Positions 50,296 through 60,069 of a stretch of DNA of 64,000 bases are shown piece by piece. This DNA is from Duganella levis (GTDB lineage: Bacteria > Pseudomonadota > Gammaproteobacteria > Burkholderiales > Burkholderiaceae_D): positions 186,001-250,000 of the forward strand of contig NZ_WWCT01000006.1 in assembly GCF_009857605.1 (NCBI RefSeq), read 5' to 3'. The notes under the pieces were generated by a model. That model was given only the letters and a program-made list of their open reading frames with translations. It had not been told where the DNA came from and ran no database searches. Made by a program: the position numbers and the translations under genes. Positions within the stretch are counted from its first letter, which is position 1. Every line of letters begins with the position of its first letter.

Positions 50296-51435
50296 TTACC
50301 GCTTACCTGCACGGGTGCTCACGTCCACCCAGACCGCCAGCGTCAAAATTGCGCCTTTGACGATCATCTGCCAATACGTATCCACATCCAGCATCGACAT
50401 CCCGTTATCTAGCGACGCCATCACCAGCGCACCAATCAGCGCGCCGTGCACGGTGCCCGAACCGCCGCGCATCGAGGTGCCGCCAATGAAGCAGGCCGCA
50501 ATCGCATCCAGCTCGCCCGAGGTGCCGGCCGATGGCGAACCCGCCGCCAGACGCGCCGTGTTGACGATACCGGCCAGTGCGCACATCAAACCCATGATGC
50601 CGAAGATCCACAGCTTGATCGACTTGACGTTGATGCCCGACAGGCGCGTCGCCTCCATGTTCGAGCCGACCGAGTACACGCGGCGGCCGAACACCGTCTG
50701 CGTGGTCACGTAGCTGAAGATGCCCAGCAGCGCCAGGAGCAGCAGCACCGGCAGCGGAATGCCTTCGTAGGAATTGAAGGTGATGACAAACGCCGCCAGC
50801 ACCACGCCCAGGATCGCCAGCTTGGCGGCGTCGCGCCACACCGGCGCCACTTCCAGCGCATGCCTTGCCTTGCTGCTGCGCTGTTGCAGGATCAGGTAGA
50901 CGGCCACCACGAACAGCAGCACGCCCAGCCCGATGCCCAGCGTCGGCGACAGGTAGGCCTGACCGATGTAGACCATGTCGTCCGACACCGGTGCGATGGT
51001 GGTGCCGCCGGTGACGCCCAGCACAATGCCGCGATACGCCAGCATGCCGCCCAGGCCGACGATGAAGGATGGGATGCCCAGGTACGCCGTCAGGTAGCCG
51101 TTGAACAGGCCAATCAGCAGGCCGACCACCAGCACGGCCGCCAGCGTGGCCGGTAGCGGCAGATGGTGCGTCACATCCAGCACCGCCGCGATGCCGCCCA
51201 ACAGGCCAAGCAGTGAACCGACCGACAGGTCGATCTCGCCGGCGATGATCACCAGCGACATGCCGCAGGCGACGATGCCGGTAATCGCCATCTGGCGCAT
51301 CAGGTTGGACAGGTTGCGCGGGGTGAGGAAACCGCCCTCGGTGTGATAGCTGAAGAAGGCCCAGATCAGCGCGACCGCGATGAGCAGGGCCAGCATCTTG
51401 TACTGCGTGAACAGCTGTTTCAAATTACTTTTCAT
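50296..51435 (-). CDS. xylH: D-xylose ABC transporter permease
   Basis: 379 residues, about 10 membrane helices, sugar-ABC permease fold (GGFLTPRNLSNLMRQMAITGI, GMSLVIIAGEIDLSVGSLLGL, YLGIPSFIVGLGGMLAYRG, GTSMRGGSGTVHGALIGALV). Starts 12 bases after the ATPase gene and carries the long loop typical of XylH. Forms the membrane channel for xylose with the ATPase and binding protein next to it. Confidence 0.93.
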   Translation of the reverse strand: MKSNLKQLFTQYKMLALLIAVALIWAFFSYHTEGGFLTPRNLSNLMRQMAITGIVACGMSLVIIAGEIDLSVGSLLGLLGGIAAVLDVTHHLPLPATLAAVLVVGLLIGLFNGYLTAYLGIPSFIVGLGGMLAYRGIVLGVTGGTTIAPVSDDMVYIGQAYLSPTLGIGLGVLLFVVAVYLILQQRSSKARHALEVAPVWRDAAKLAILGVVLAAFVITFNSYEGIPLPVLLLLALLGIFSYVTTQTVFGRRVYSVGSNMEATRLSGINVKSIKLWIFGIMGLMCALAGIVNTARLAAGSPSAGTSGELDAIAACFIGGTSMRGGSGTVHGALIGALVMASLDNGMSMLDVDTYWQMIVKGAILTLAVWVDVSTRAGKR

Positions 51436-51447
51436 TGGTAGTCCTCA

Positions 51448-52974
51448 TCAATGCGCTTGGTCCAGCGCTGCTGCCAGCACGGTTTCCTGGCTCAGATTAT
51501 CGTTGACGAAATCGCCGCGTAAATGGCCTTCGCCGATCACCAGCACGCGGTCGGATGTGCCCAGCACCTCGGCCAGTTCCGACGACACCATGATGATCGA
51601 CACGCCCTGCTTGGCCAGGTCGAACATCAGCTGGTAAATCTCGAACTTGGCGCCGACGTCCACGCCGCGCGTCGGTTCGTCGAGGATCAGGATCTTCGGT
51701 TTGGTGAGCAGCATCTTGGACAGCACGGCCTTCTGCTGGTTGCCGCCCGACAGACCGGTAATCGGCAGGAACGGGCTGGAAGTCTTCAGCTTGACGCTCT
51801 TGATCTCCTTGCGGATGGTCGCCAGTTCGGCTTCCTGATCGATGCGGGTGCCGCGCGCGAAATCGCCCAGCACCGCCAGCGTCATGTTGTGTCCAACGCC
51901 GAGGTCCGGCACGATGCCGTGGTGCTTGCGGTCTTCCGGCACCATGGCCAGGCCATTGCGGATCGCCTTGACCGGTGTACTGGTATCCAGCTTCTGGCCA
52001 TTCAGCCAGACTTCCGCTTCGCTCTGGCCCGGATAGGCGCCGAAGATGGCCGACACCAGTTCCGTGCGGCCCGCGCCTACCAGCCCTGCGATGCCGAGGA
52101 TCTCGCCCTTGCGCAGCTTGAAGGAGATGTTGTCGACGCGCTTGCGCTCCGGGTTGTCCGGGTCATAGCAGGTCACATTGCGGGCTTCGAAAATCACCTC
52201 GCCCGGCGTATGTTCGCGCTGCGGGTACAGCTGCGTCATTTCGCGGCCCACCATCTGCGCGATGATGCGGTCGATATTCATTTCCGACATCGGCGTGGTG
52301 GCGATATGCTGGCCGTCGCGGATGGTGACGATGGTGTCGCAGATATCCGCCACTTCATCCAGCTTGTGCGAGATATACACGCAGGTGACGCCCTTCGCCT
52401 TGAGCGAATGGATGATCGTCAGCAGCACCTTGATCTCGGACGCCGTCAACGACGACGACGGCTCGTCAAGAATCAGCAAGCGCGCATTCTTGTTGAGCGC
52501 CTTGGCGATCTCGATCAGCTGCTGGTGGCCGCCGCCGTACTGCTTCACCGGCAGCACCACGTTGACGTCATTGATGTTCAGTTCTTTGAGCAGCTCCTCG
52601 GCGCGGCGGTTCATGGCCGCATAGTCCATGCGGCCGCCCGGCAGCGTGATCTCGTTACCGAGGAAGATATTCTCCGCCACCGACAGTTCCGGCACCAGCA
52701 TCAGTTCCTGATGGATGATGACGATGCCGGCAGCCTCGGTCTCGCGGATGGACTGGGCCCGCAAAGGCTGGCCATCCCACACGATCTCGCCGTCCCAGGT
52801 GCCGTGCGGGTACACGGCGGACAGCACTTTCATTAACGTCGACTTGCCGGCGCCGTTCTCGCCGCACAAGCCGGCGCATTCACCGGCTTTGAGCTTGATG
52901 TCGATGCCGTTCAACGCGCGCACACCACCAAACTCCTTGACGATGCCACGCATTTCCAGAAGATATTCGGCCAT
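51448..52974 (-). CDS. xylG: D-xylose ABC transporter ATP-binding protein
   Basis: 508 residues with two ABC domains. First domain: Walker [10 protein letters not shown], the signature-like GGGHQQLIE, Walker [12 protein letters not shown]. Second domain: degenerate Walker A-like [23 protein letters not shown] signature, Walker [13 protein letters not shown]. This two-domain plan is that of sugar (XylG/RbsA/MglA) ATPases. Starts nine bases after the binding-protein gene. Confidence 0.94.
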   Translation of the reverse strand: MAEYLLEMRGIVKEFGGVRALNGIDIKLKAGECAGLCGENGAGKSTLMKVLSAVYPHGTWDGEIVWDGQPLRAQSIRETEAAGIVIIHQELMLVPELSVAENIFLGNEITLPGGRMDYAAMNRRAEELLKELNINDVNVVLPVKQYGGGHQQLIEIAKALNKNARLLILDEPSSSLTASEIKVLLTIIHSLKAKGVTCVYISHKLDEVADICDTIVTIRDGQHIATTPMSEMNIDRIIAQMVGREMTQLYPQREHTPGEVIFEARNVTCYDPDNPERKRVDNISFKLRKGEILGIAGLVGAGRTELVSAIFGAYPGQSEAEVWLNGQKLDTSTPVKAIRNGLAMVPEDRKHHGIVPDLGVGHNMTLAVLGDFARGTRIDQEAELATIRKEIKSVKLKTSSPFLPITGLSGGNQQKAVLSKMLLTKPKILILDEPTRGVDVGAKFEIYQLMFDLAKQGVSIIMVSSELAEVLGTSDRVLVIGEGHLRGDFVNDNLSQETVLAAALDQAH

Positions 52975-52983
52975 GCTGATTCC

Positions 52984-53988
52984 TTAGTTAGCGGTCAGCT
53001 GGGCCTTGGTGTAGAAGCCGTCGTCGGCCAGTACATTGACATTGGCCTTGGTCAGCGCCACTGGCGCCAGCAGCATCGCGTTGACGTTCTTGAAGCCGTT
53101 GTTATAGGACGAGTTGAAGGCCGGCGCTTCATTGCGCACCAGCTTCACCGACAGGCGCGCAGCTTCGGTAGCGATCACCTTCAGCGGTTTGTAGACGGTC
53201 ATGGCCTGGGTGCCGGCGATGACGCGCTTGACCGCCGCCAGGTCGGCATCCTGACCGGATACCGGCACCTTGCCTGCCAGCTTTTGCGCCGCCAGCGCCT
53301 GGATCGCGCCGCCGGCGGTGGCGTCGTTGGACGCGACCACTGCATCGATCTTGTTGCCGTTAGCGGTCAGCGCGTTTTCCACGATGGACAGCGCCTCGGA
53401 AGCGCTCCAGTCCTTGGTCCACTGCTTGCCGACGATCTTGATATCGCCCTTGTCGATCAGCGGTTGCAGCACTTTCAGCTGGCCTTCGCGCAGGATCTTG
53501 GCGTTGTTGTCGGTCGGCGCGCCGCCCAGCAGGTAGTAATTACCTTTTGGTTTGATCGCCACCAGCGTGCTGGCTTGCAGTTCGCCGACCTTGGCGTTGT
53601 CGAAGGAGATGTAGGCGTCGATATCGGCGTTGAGAATCAGGCGGTCATACGATACCACCTTGATCTTGGCCTTCTTCGCCTCGCGCACCGCGTTGTTCAG
53701 CACCGTGGCGTTGTAGGGAACGATGACCAGCACGTCGACACCGCGCGAGATCAGGTTTTCGATCTGCGCGATCTGGCGCTGCTCGCTGGCGTCGGCCGAC
53801 TGCACGTAGACCTTGGCGCCCAGCTTCTCCGCTTCGGCGTTGAAGTAATCACGGTCACGCGCCCAGCGTTCCAGGCGCAGGTCGTCGATGGAAAAACCGA
53901 TCTTCGGATTCTTGGCGTCGGCCATGGCCGCGCCGCCGCTCAGCGCCATCATCGCGCCGATAACAGCGCTCACTACAATCTTCTTCAT
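52984..53988 (-). CDS. xylF: D-xylose-binding periplasmic protein
   Basis: 334 residues. Signal peptide (ending GGAAMA-DAKN), then the type-I periplasmic-binding fold with XylF-typical KIGFSIDDLRLERWARDRDYF, VVSYDRLI.NADIDAYISFDN and GKVPVSGQDADLAAVKRVIAGTQ. Captures xylose for the permease. First of the three transporter genes; 28 bases behind the dehydratase. Confidence 0.94.
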   Translation of the reverse strand: MKKIVVSAVIGAMMALSGGAAMADAKNPKIGFSIDDLRLERWARDRDYFNAEAEKLGAKVYVQSADASEQRQIAQIENLISRGVDVLVIVPYNATVLNNAVREAKKAKIKVVSYDRLILNADIDAYISFDNAKVGELQASTLVAIKPKGNYYLLGGAPTDNNAKILREGQLKVLQPLIDKGDIKIVGKQWTKDWSASEALSIVENALTANGNKIDAVVASNDATAGGAIQALAAQKLAGKVPVSGQDADLAAVKRVIAGTQAMTVYKPLKVIATEAARLSVKLVRNEAPAFNSSYNNGFKNVNAMLLAPVALTKANVNVLADDGFYTKAQLTAN

Positions 53989-54016
53989 TTTTGTCTCCGT
54001 TTATTTTGTATTGGAT

Positions 54017-55792
54017 TTAGTGGTTGTGTCGCGCCAGCGTCTGTCCCACTCCCCGGTATTCGAGCGCCAGCTCCATGCAGGCGCCGGTTTCCATCTGGCC
54101 GACGGTGGCGCGGTACAGCTGCTGCCATGGCGTCTGGCTGGCCGGTACCGGCGGAATGCCTTCGGCCTTGCGCTTGGCCAGTTCCTCGTCGCTGATCAGC
54201 ATATTGCAGCTGCCTTCGTTCAGGTCCACGCGCACGGTGTCGCCGGTGCGGATGTAGGCCAGCCCGCCGCCTACCGCGCTTTCCGGCGACGCGTTCAGGA
54301 TCGACGGGCTGTCCGAGGTGCCGGACTGACGGCCGTCGCCCAGCGTCGGCAGCCAGTTGATGCCGCGCTTGATCAGCGCATCCGGCGGTTGCATGTTGAC
54401 GACTTCCGCCGAACCAGGCCAGCCAATCGGGCCAGCGCCGCGAATTACCAGGATGCAGTTCTCGTCGATGTTCAGCGCTGGATCGTTGATGCGGTCGTGG
54501 TAATCACCCGAACCGTCAAACACGATGGCGCGCGATTCGAAGATGTTTTCCTGTCCCGGCGCGCTCAAATAGCGCTGGTGGAATTCCGGCGAAATCACGC
54601 TGGTCTTCATGATGGCGAAGTCGAACAGATTGCCCTTCAGGACGAAGAAGCCTGCGTCTTCCTTCAGCGGCGCGTTGAACGGGTAGATCACTTCGCGGTC
54701 GTTGGTCTCGCGGCCGGCCAGGTTTTCCGCCATGGTCTTGCCGGTGACGGTGAAGCGGTTGGAGCGCAGTTTGCCCTGCTGTTCCAGTTCCCACATCACG
54801 GCCGGCACGCCGCCGGCGCGGTGGAAACGCTCGCCGAGGAATTTACCGGACGGCTGCATGTTCAGCAGCAGCGGCACCTTGTGGCCGTATTCCATCCAGT
54901 CGCTGGACTTCAGCTCCACGCCTGCATGGCGGGCCATGGCGACGATGTGCTGCTGTGCGTTGGTGGAACCGCCGATGGCGGCGTTGACCACGATCGCATC
55001 GAGGAAAGCGTCGCGGTTCAGGACCTGCGATGGACGGATGTCCAGCTTGGCCATCTCCACAATGCGCTTGCCGGTTTCGTAGGCCATCTGGCCACGCTCG
55101 CGGTACGGTGCAGGAATCGCCGAGCAGCCGGTCAGCGACATGCCCAGCGCTTCCGCAATCGCGTTCATGGTCGATGCGGTGCCCATGGTGTTGCAGTGAC
55201 CAGCGGAAGGCGCCGAGGCGGCGGCGATTTCGAGGAATTTCTCGTTGTCGATTTTGCCGGCAGCCAGTTGCTTGCGGCCTTTCCAGATCGCCGAGCCGGA
55301 GCCCACCAGTTCACCATCCAGCCAGCCGTCCAGCATTGGACCGCCGGACAGCACGATGGCCGGAATGTCCACGGTGGCGGCAGCCATCAACTGCGACGGC
55401 GTGGTCTTGTCGCAGCCCGTGGTCAGCACCACGGCGTCGATCGGATAGCCGTGCAGGATTTCGACCAGGCCCATATACGCCAGGTTGCGGTCAATCGCGG
55501 CGGTCGGACGGCGGCAGTTTTCAAAGATCGGATGCAGCGGAAATTCCATCGCAATGCCGCCCGCATCGCGGATGCCGTCGCGCACGCGCTTGGCCAGCTC
55601 CAGGTGGATGCGGTTGCACGGGCTGATGTCGCTGCCCGATTGTGCGATGCCGATGATCGGGCGGCCGGAACGCAGTTCCTCCGGCGTGATCCCGTAATTC
55701 ATGAAGCGCTCAAGATACAGCGCGGTCATATCGATGTGGTCCGGATTATCGAACCAGTCCTGCGAGCGGTAGCGACGCGATTGGGTGCTCAT
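54017..55792 (-). CDS. xylD: D-xylonate dehydratase (IlvD/Edd family)
   Basis: 591 residues, equal to Caulobacter XylD in size. Converts D-xylonate to 2-keto-3-deoxy-D-xylonate using an iron-sulfur cluster and magnesium. Cluster cysteines are in SDISPCNRIHLE, TTGCDKTTPSQL and SAGHCNTMGTAST. Start at ATG 55792, seven bases after the lactonase gene. Because L-arabinonate dehydratases are close relatives, specificity rests on the context of xylFGH and xylB/X. Confidence 0.92.
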   Translation of the reverse strand: MSTQSRRYRSQDWFDNPDHIDMTALYLERFMNYGITPEELRSGRPIIGIAQSGSDISPCNRIHLELAKRVRDGIRDAGGIAMEFPLHPIFENCRRPTAAIDRNLAYMGLVEILHGYPIDAVVLTTGCDKTTPSQLMAAATVDIPAIVLSGGPMLDGWLDGELVGSGSAIWKGRKQLAAGKIDNEKFLEIAAASAPSAGHCNTMGTASTMNAIAEALGMSLTGCSAIPAPYRERGQMAYETGKRIVEMAKLDIRPSQVLNRDAFLDAIVVNAAIGGSTNAQQHIVAMARHAGVELKSSDWMEYGHKVPLLLNMQPSGKFLGERFHRAGGVPAVMWELEQQGKLRSNRFTVTGKTMAENLAGRETNDREVIYPFNAPLKEDAGFFVLKGNLFDFAIMKTSVISPEFHQRYLSAPGQENIFESRAIVFDGSGDYHDRINDPALNIDENCILVIRGAGPIGWPGSAEVVNMQPPDALIKRGINWLPTLGDGRQSGTSDSPSILNASPESAVGGGLAYIRTGDTVRVDLNEGSCNMLISDEELAKRKAEGIPPVPASQTPWQQLYRATVGQMETGACMELALEYRGVGQTLARHNH

Positions 55793-55799
55793 AGAGTGC

Positions 55800-56675
55800 C
55801 TATTCTGGAATGTACAAGTGTTGCAGTTGTCCCGGCGAGGCCACGCGGAAGCTGAAGATGCCTCCCGCCAGTGGCTCCCGGCTCAATTCTTCAGCCGACA
55901 GGCCCTTGCGGGCGGTGGTCACGAATACGGTGCGCAAATCTTCGCCGCCGAAGGTGACTTTGGTAATGTTCGAACACGGCATGTTGATGGTGTCCAGCAG
56001 TTCGCCGGATGCCGCATAGCGCTCGATGCGCGCGCCGCCAAACAGGCCGACCCACAGGGCACCGTCGGCATCGACCGCCGTGCCATCCGGGTAGCCGCTG
56101 CCTTCGATGCGCACGAACACGCGCTTGTTAGACAGGTTGCCTTGGTCGTCCAGATCAAACGCGTAGATGGTTTTTTCCAGCGTGTCCGTGTGATAGAAGG
56201 TGCGGCCGTCCGGGCTGACGCACGGACCGTTGGTGATGACGTAGCCACCGTCCTTGTGCTGCACGGCTTCGCCGGCGGCGTGGCGATACAGCGCGCCGCT
56301 GGGCGCTTCCTCGGCGTTGTCCATGGAGCCGAACCACAGCGCGCCGTGGCGGTCCACATAGCCGTCGTTGAGACGATTGCCAGGCAGGTGTTCTTCCAGC
56401 GGATGCAGCGGAGTCAGTTCGCCGGTCTCGAACGAAAAGCGCTCGATGCGGCCCGGCAGGCCGCAGACGAAATCGCCGCCGTGCATGGGCAATGCAAAAC
56501 CCACTTCATCCGGCACCGTCCAGCTCTGGCGACGGCCGCCGTCTTCGGCGCAGCGATGGATCGCGCGCTGCTTGATGTCGACGAAGTACAGCGCCTTGTC
56601 TTCCGCGTGCCATACCGGGCCTTCGGCCAGCGTCGCGCCCAGAGGCCAGATGCACTCAGGCTGATAGAGGTTCAT
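55800..56675 (-). CDS. xylC: D-xylonolactonase (SMP-30/gluconolactonase family)
   Basis: 291 residues from the ATG at 56675, which forms an ATGA overlap with xylB; the in-frame ATG at 56687 would add four residues. Six-bladed propeller of the SMP-30 family: LAEGPVWHAEDKALYFVD, FSFETGELTPLH, NDGYVDRHGALWFGSMD, YHTDTLEKTIYAF and DGTAVDADGALWVGLFGG. Hydrolyses xylonolactone to xylonate, the second Weimberg step. Confidence 0.9.
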   Translation of the reverse strand: MNLYQPECIWPLGATLAEGPVWHAEDKALYFVDIKQRAIHRCAEDGGRRQSWTVPDEVGFALPMHGGDFVCGLPGRIERFSFETGELTPLHPLEEHLPGNRLNDGYVDRHGALWFGSMDNAEEAPSGALYRHAAGEAVQHKDGGYVITNGPCVSPDGRTFYHTDTLEKTIYAFDLDDQGNLSNKRVFVRIEGSGYPDGTAVDADGALWVGLFGGARIERYAASGELLDTINMPCSNITKVTFGGEDLRTVFVTTARKGLSAEELSREPLAGGIFSFRVASPGQLQHLYIPE

Positions 56676-57451
56676 GCTCCATACCATCCGGCGTCAACGA
56701 AGTAATCGCGGCCGGAGCAGCGTCGTGCATTGTTCGAGGACAGGAACAGCGCCATGGCGGCGATGTCTTCCGGCTCCACGCTTTGCGGCAGCACCTGTGC
56801 ATCCAGGATCGCCTGGCCAGCTTCCGGCGAGTGCCACAGCGCCTTCTGGCGCTCGGTCAGCACCGAGCCAGGAATGATGGTGTTGACGCGGATGCCGTCT
56901 TTACCCAGATCGCGCGCCAGGCCGCGGGTCAGGCCTTCGATGGCCGCCTTGGCGGTCATGTACAAAGTCAAATCCGGCAGCGCCAGGTGCCACGAGATGG
57001 AACCGAAGTTCAGGATCACGCCACCGCCGGCGGCCTTCATGCCCGGCGCCACCGCTTGCGCGCAGAAGAACTGGTGGCGCAGGTTAACGGCCAGGCTGTC
57101 GTCCCAGTATTTAGGGGTGACTTCCTGCACCTGATGACGGCTGTCGTTGGCCGCGTTATTGATCAGGATTTCAATCGCGCCATGGTCTTTTTCGATCTGC
57201 GAGATCACCTTGGACAGTGCATCCAGGTCGGTCAGGTCGCAGTGAATGAACTGCGGCGCATATTTCGCGTCTTTCAGGCTATCGGCCAGTGCTTTCGATG
57301 CATCGACGACGATGTCGATGAAGAATACCTGCGCGCCTTGCTTGACGAAGGCATCCACGATGCCGGCGCCAATGCCTGTACCACCGCCAGTGATCAGAAC
57401 CCGCTTGCCCGCCAGGTCCGGGTAGGTCGCGTAGACCAAAGTTTGCCCCAT
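56672..57451 (-). CDS. xylB: D-xylose 1-dehydrogenase (short-chain dehydrogenase)
   Basis: 259 residues from the ATG at 57451, preceded by CAGGAGGAG. SDR fold: TGGGTGIGAG nucleotide loop (21-30), NNAAND at 98-103, catalytic Ser151/Ser153, Tyr164 and Lys168 (YMTAK). Oxidises xylose to xylonolactone with NAD(P). The downstream xylC start overlaps its stop. A longer reading from 57802 has no protein-like upstream sequence and overlaps xylX in another frame. Confidence 0.92.
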   Translation of the reverse strand: MGQTLVYATYPDLAGKRVLITGGGTGIGAGIVDAFVKQGAQVFFIDIVVDASKALADSLKDAKYAPQFIHCDLTDLDALSKVISQIEKDHGAIEILINNAANDSRHQVQEVTPKYWDDSLAVNLRHQFFCAQAVAPGMKAAGGGVILNFGSISWHLALPDLTLYMTAKAAIEGLTRGLARDLGKDGIRVNTIIPGSVLTERQKALWHSPEAGQAILDAQVLPQSVEPEDIAAMALFLSSNNARRCSGRDYFVDAGWYGA

Positions 57452-57482
57452 CTTGTTTCTCCTCCTGAGATATTGTTTTGTT

Positions 57483-58685
57483 TTAGTTGAGCAGGCCGCG
57501 CTGGGCCAGATTGCGATACAGAGCACGCACGCCGAAGGTCCATGGCGCTGCGGTGGTGCTAAGTTGTACGTGATTGACCAGCATGCCCAGCGACGGGCTG
57601 CTGATGCTGACGCGGTCACCCAGCTTGTGGGTGAAGCCTGCGCCCGGCGCGCCACGGTCTTTAATCGGCGAGAACATGGTGCCGAGGAAGAGCATGAAGC
57701 CGTCCGGATACTGGTGGTGCGCGCCGCTGGTCTGCGACACCAGGTCGAGCGGATCGCGGCTGATCTCGCGCATGCGGCTCTCGCCGTCCAGTCGGAATTC
57801 ATCTTCCGCGCCTTCGATCAGCAAGCGCAGTTCCGCATTGCGCACGGTGTCGATGGTGAAGCGTTCGTCGAACAGGCGGATGAACGGACCGACGCCGCAC
57901 GAGGCGTTGTTGTCCTTGGCCTTACCCAGCAACAGCGCGCTGCGGCCTTCGATGTCGCGCAGGTTGACGTCATTGCCCAACGTGGCGCCGACGGTGTGCG
58001 CGCGGCTGTTCACCGCCAGCACAATCTCCGGCTCCGGGTTGTTCCATTTCGATTCCGGATGCAGGCCGACATCGGCGCCGAAACCGACTGCCGACATAGG
58101 CTGCGATTTCGAGAACACTTCCGCATACGGGCCGATGCCCACTTCCATATATTGCGACCAGGCGCCGCGCGCAATGAATTCCTGCTTCAGCTTTTCCGCT
58201 TCCGGCGAACCTGGCTTGATGGCCGACAGGTCGGCGCCGATATCTTTCAGCAGCGATGAACGCAGTTCGTCGGCGCGCGCTGGATTGCCGCCCGCCTGTT
58301 CTTCGATTACGCGTTCCAGCAGGCTGACGGCAAAGGTCACGCCGCAAGCTTTGATGGCCTGCACGTCGCACGGCGCCAACAGGCGCACCGGCGCGGCGTC
58401 GCCACTCAAGGCGGCTTCGATCAGCGCTTCCACCCGGCCCAGCGATTCGCCCTGCGCAGCGCGCGCAAAAGCGGCGGCATCGTCGTGGTCCAGCAGATCG
58501 GAGACGGTCGCCGCTTGCGCGGTGATGTCGAATACCTCGCCCTGGCGCACCACCACCACGCTGGGGCCATTGACGTCATTGCGCCACACGCGGCCTACCA
58601 GCAGGGCGTCCGACAGGTCGGCGGGGAGATGCGCCGCAACGGGCGCGTGGTTCAGCGTATTTTTCACAGAATATCCTTGTCTCAT
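57483..58685 (-). CDS. xylX: 2-keto-3-deoxy-xylonate dehydratase (fumarylacetoacetase family)
   Basis: 400 residues. FAH fold: CGVTFAVSLLERVIEEQAGG in the middle, metal-binding NPEPEIVLAVNSR, DINLRDIEGRSALLLGKAKD-like segment and GTMFSPIKDRGAPGAGFTHK. In the Weimberg pathway this family converts 2-keto-3-deoxy-xylonate to 2-oxoglutarate semialdehyde. First gene of the minus-strand xylose operon, just downstream of the xyl-box-like site. The final semialdehyde dehydrogenase is not in the window. Confidence 0.88.
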   Translation of the reverse strand: MRQGYSVKNTLNHAPVAAHLPADLSDALLVGRVWRNDVNGPSVVVVRQGEVFDITAQAATVSDLLDHDDAAAFARAAQGESLGRVEALIEAALSGDAAPVRLLAPCDVQAIKACGVTFAVSLLERVIEEQAGGNPARADELRSSLLKDIGADLSAIKPGSPEAEKLKQEFIARGAWSQYMEVGIGPYAEVFSKSQPMSAVGFGADVGLHPESKWNNPEPEIVLAVNSRAHTVGATLGNDVNLRDIEGRSALLLGKAKDNNASCGVGPFIRLFDERFTIDTVRNAELRLLIEGAEDEFRLDGESRMREISRDPLDLVSQTSGAHHQYPDGFMLFLGTMFSPIKDRGAPGAGFTHKLGDRVSISSPSLGMLVNHVQLSTTAAPWTFGVRALYRNLAQRGLLN

Positions 58686-58762
58686 ATGGCTGGTTTCGTG
58701 TCACTACCAGGCTGGCCGCTCAGGGCATTTTTGTTGCACCTACCATCTTATTACCCTAAAAT

Positions 58763-58776
58763 GAATAGCGCTAACA
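58763..58776. promoter_or_regulatory. xyl-box-like operator between divergent xylose and xylan arms
   Basis: GAATAGCGCTAACA matches the xyl box TGGTAGCGCTAACA reported for XylR (LacI family) of Xanthomonas and Caulobacter at 11 of 14 positions, including the complete TAGCGCTAACA core (58766-58776). It lies 77 bases before xylX and 21 before the esterase gene, where it could control both directions. No LacI regulator gene is in the window. Confidence 0.7.
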
Positions 58777-58797
58777 TTTTATGAGTGTGAAGGAATT

Positions 58798-60069
58798 ATG
58801 CGATCAAGTCAACACGCTTTACCCCGTTATTTCAGCGCCATTGTGGTGGCCGGCCTGATGCAAACGGCAGCCGCCGCATCACCTCCGCCAACACCTTCAC
58901 ACTGGGTGGCGACTTGGGGTGCAGCGCAACAAATCCCCGATGCGAATAACGAACTCGCGGCCGAACACTGGCGCGACGGGAGCCTGCGCCAGGTCGTCCA
59001 TCTCACTCTGGGCGGCAAGCAGTTCCGGGTCCGCGTCAGCAATGTATATGGCACTGCACCATTAACGCTGGACGCGGCAAGCGTGGCGCTGGCGCAGACG
59101 GCCGGCGAGGCGGGCATCCAGTCCCCTACCCTGCGCGCGCTGACCTTCGCTGGCCGCGATAGCGTCACCATTCCGGCCGGCGCGGAATACTACAGCGACG
59201 CCGTCGCCATGGAACTCAAGCCGGCCGCCGACCTGGCGATTTCGCTGTACTTTAAAGGCGAACCGGCGCGCCAGACCTCCCACAGTGGCGCGCGCGCCAC
59301 GACTTTCCTCGCCAAAGGCAACCACGTGATGGACGCTACGTGGGCCGATGCCGGCAAGGTAACGCGCTGGTACGCAATTAGCGACGTGGAAGTGCAGGCG
59401 CCGCGCAACGTCGGCGCGCTGGTGGCGATCGGCGACTCGATCACCGACGGCTACGGCGTGCCGTCGGATACCAACACCCGCTGGACCGACGTGCTGGCCG
59501 CGCGCCTGCGCGACAATAAAGATACGCTGGGCGTGGTCAACGCCGGCATCGGCGGCGGGCGCTTGCTGAAGGATGGCCTGGGCCCGAATCTGGTCTCGCG
59601 CTTCGACCGCGACGTGCTGTCGCGCGCCGGCGTCACGCATGCGCTGGTGATGATCGGCGTGAATGACTTCGGCATCCAGCACCGCAACGGCCCGGACACC
59701 CCGGCCGACCGCCAGCAACTGCTGGCCGACCTGAAAGTAGCGCACCGCCAGTTGGCCGAACGCGCGCATGCGCATGGCATCTGCCTGATCGGCGGCACCG
59801 TGACGCCTTACGTCGGCAGCGACTACTATCACCCGGAGCCGGAAAACGAAGCGGATCGCCAGGAGCTGAACCAGTGGATACGCACTTCCGGCGTGTTTGA
59901 CGCCATCGCCGATTTCGACGCCACGCTGCGCGATCCGGCGCAGCCATCGCACATCAAGCCGGTGTACGATGGCGGCGACCACCTGCATCCATCGCTGGCC
60001 GGTTATCGCGCGCTGGCGGAGACCGTGCCGCTGGCTGCGTTGCGCCGCCAATGCGGAGCCACCAAATGA
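58798..60069 (+). CDS. Exported SGNH/GDSL-family esterase
   Basis: 423 residues. Signal peptide (about 1-27, ending TAAAA), an N-terminal jelly-roll-like part, then the SGNH domain: Ser214 in IGDSITDG, the Asn in IGVNDFG, and Asp394-His397 in GGDHLHPS. The family includes acetylxylan and carbohydrate esterases. With GH43 and GH115 behind it and the xyl box in front, removal of acetyl groups from xylan is the likely job. Stop overlaps the next gene (ATGA). Confidence 0.87.
   Translation: MRSSQHALPRYFSAIVVAGLMQTAAAASPPPTPSHWVATWGAAQQIPDANNELAAEHWRDGSLRQVVHLTLGGKQFRVRVSNVYGTAPLTLDAASVALAQTAGEAGIQSPTLRALTFAGRDSVTIPAGAEYYSDAVAMELKPAADLAISLYFKGEPARQTSHSGARATTFLAKGNHVMDATWADAGKVTRWYAISDVEVQAPRNVGALVAIGDSITDGYGVPSDTNTRWTDVLAARLRDNKDTLGVVNAGIGGGRLLKDGLGPNLVSRFDRDVLSRAGVTHALVMIGVNDFGIQHRNGPDTPADRQQLLADLKVAHRQLAERAHAHGICLIGGTVTPYVGSDYYHPEPENEADRQELNQWIRTSGVFDAIADFDATLRDPAQPSHIKPVYDGGDHLHPSLAGYRALAETVPLAALRRQCGATK

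Noticed and set aside
47689..50412. 907-codon open frame antisense to the GH3 gene
   Set aside because: Shadow frame of the GH3 gene; no ribosome site or domain.
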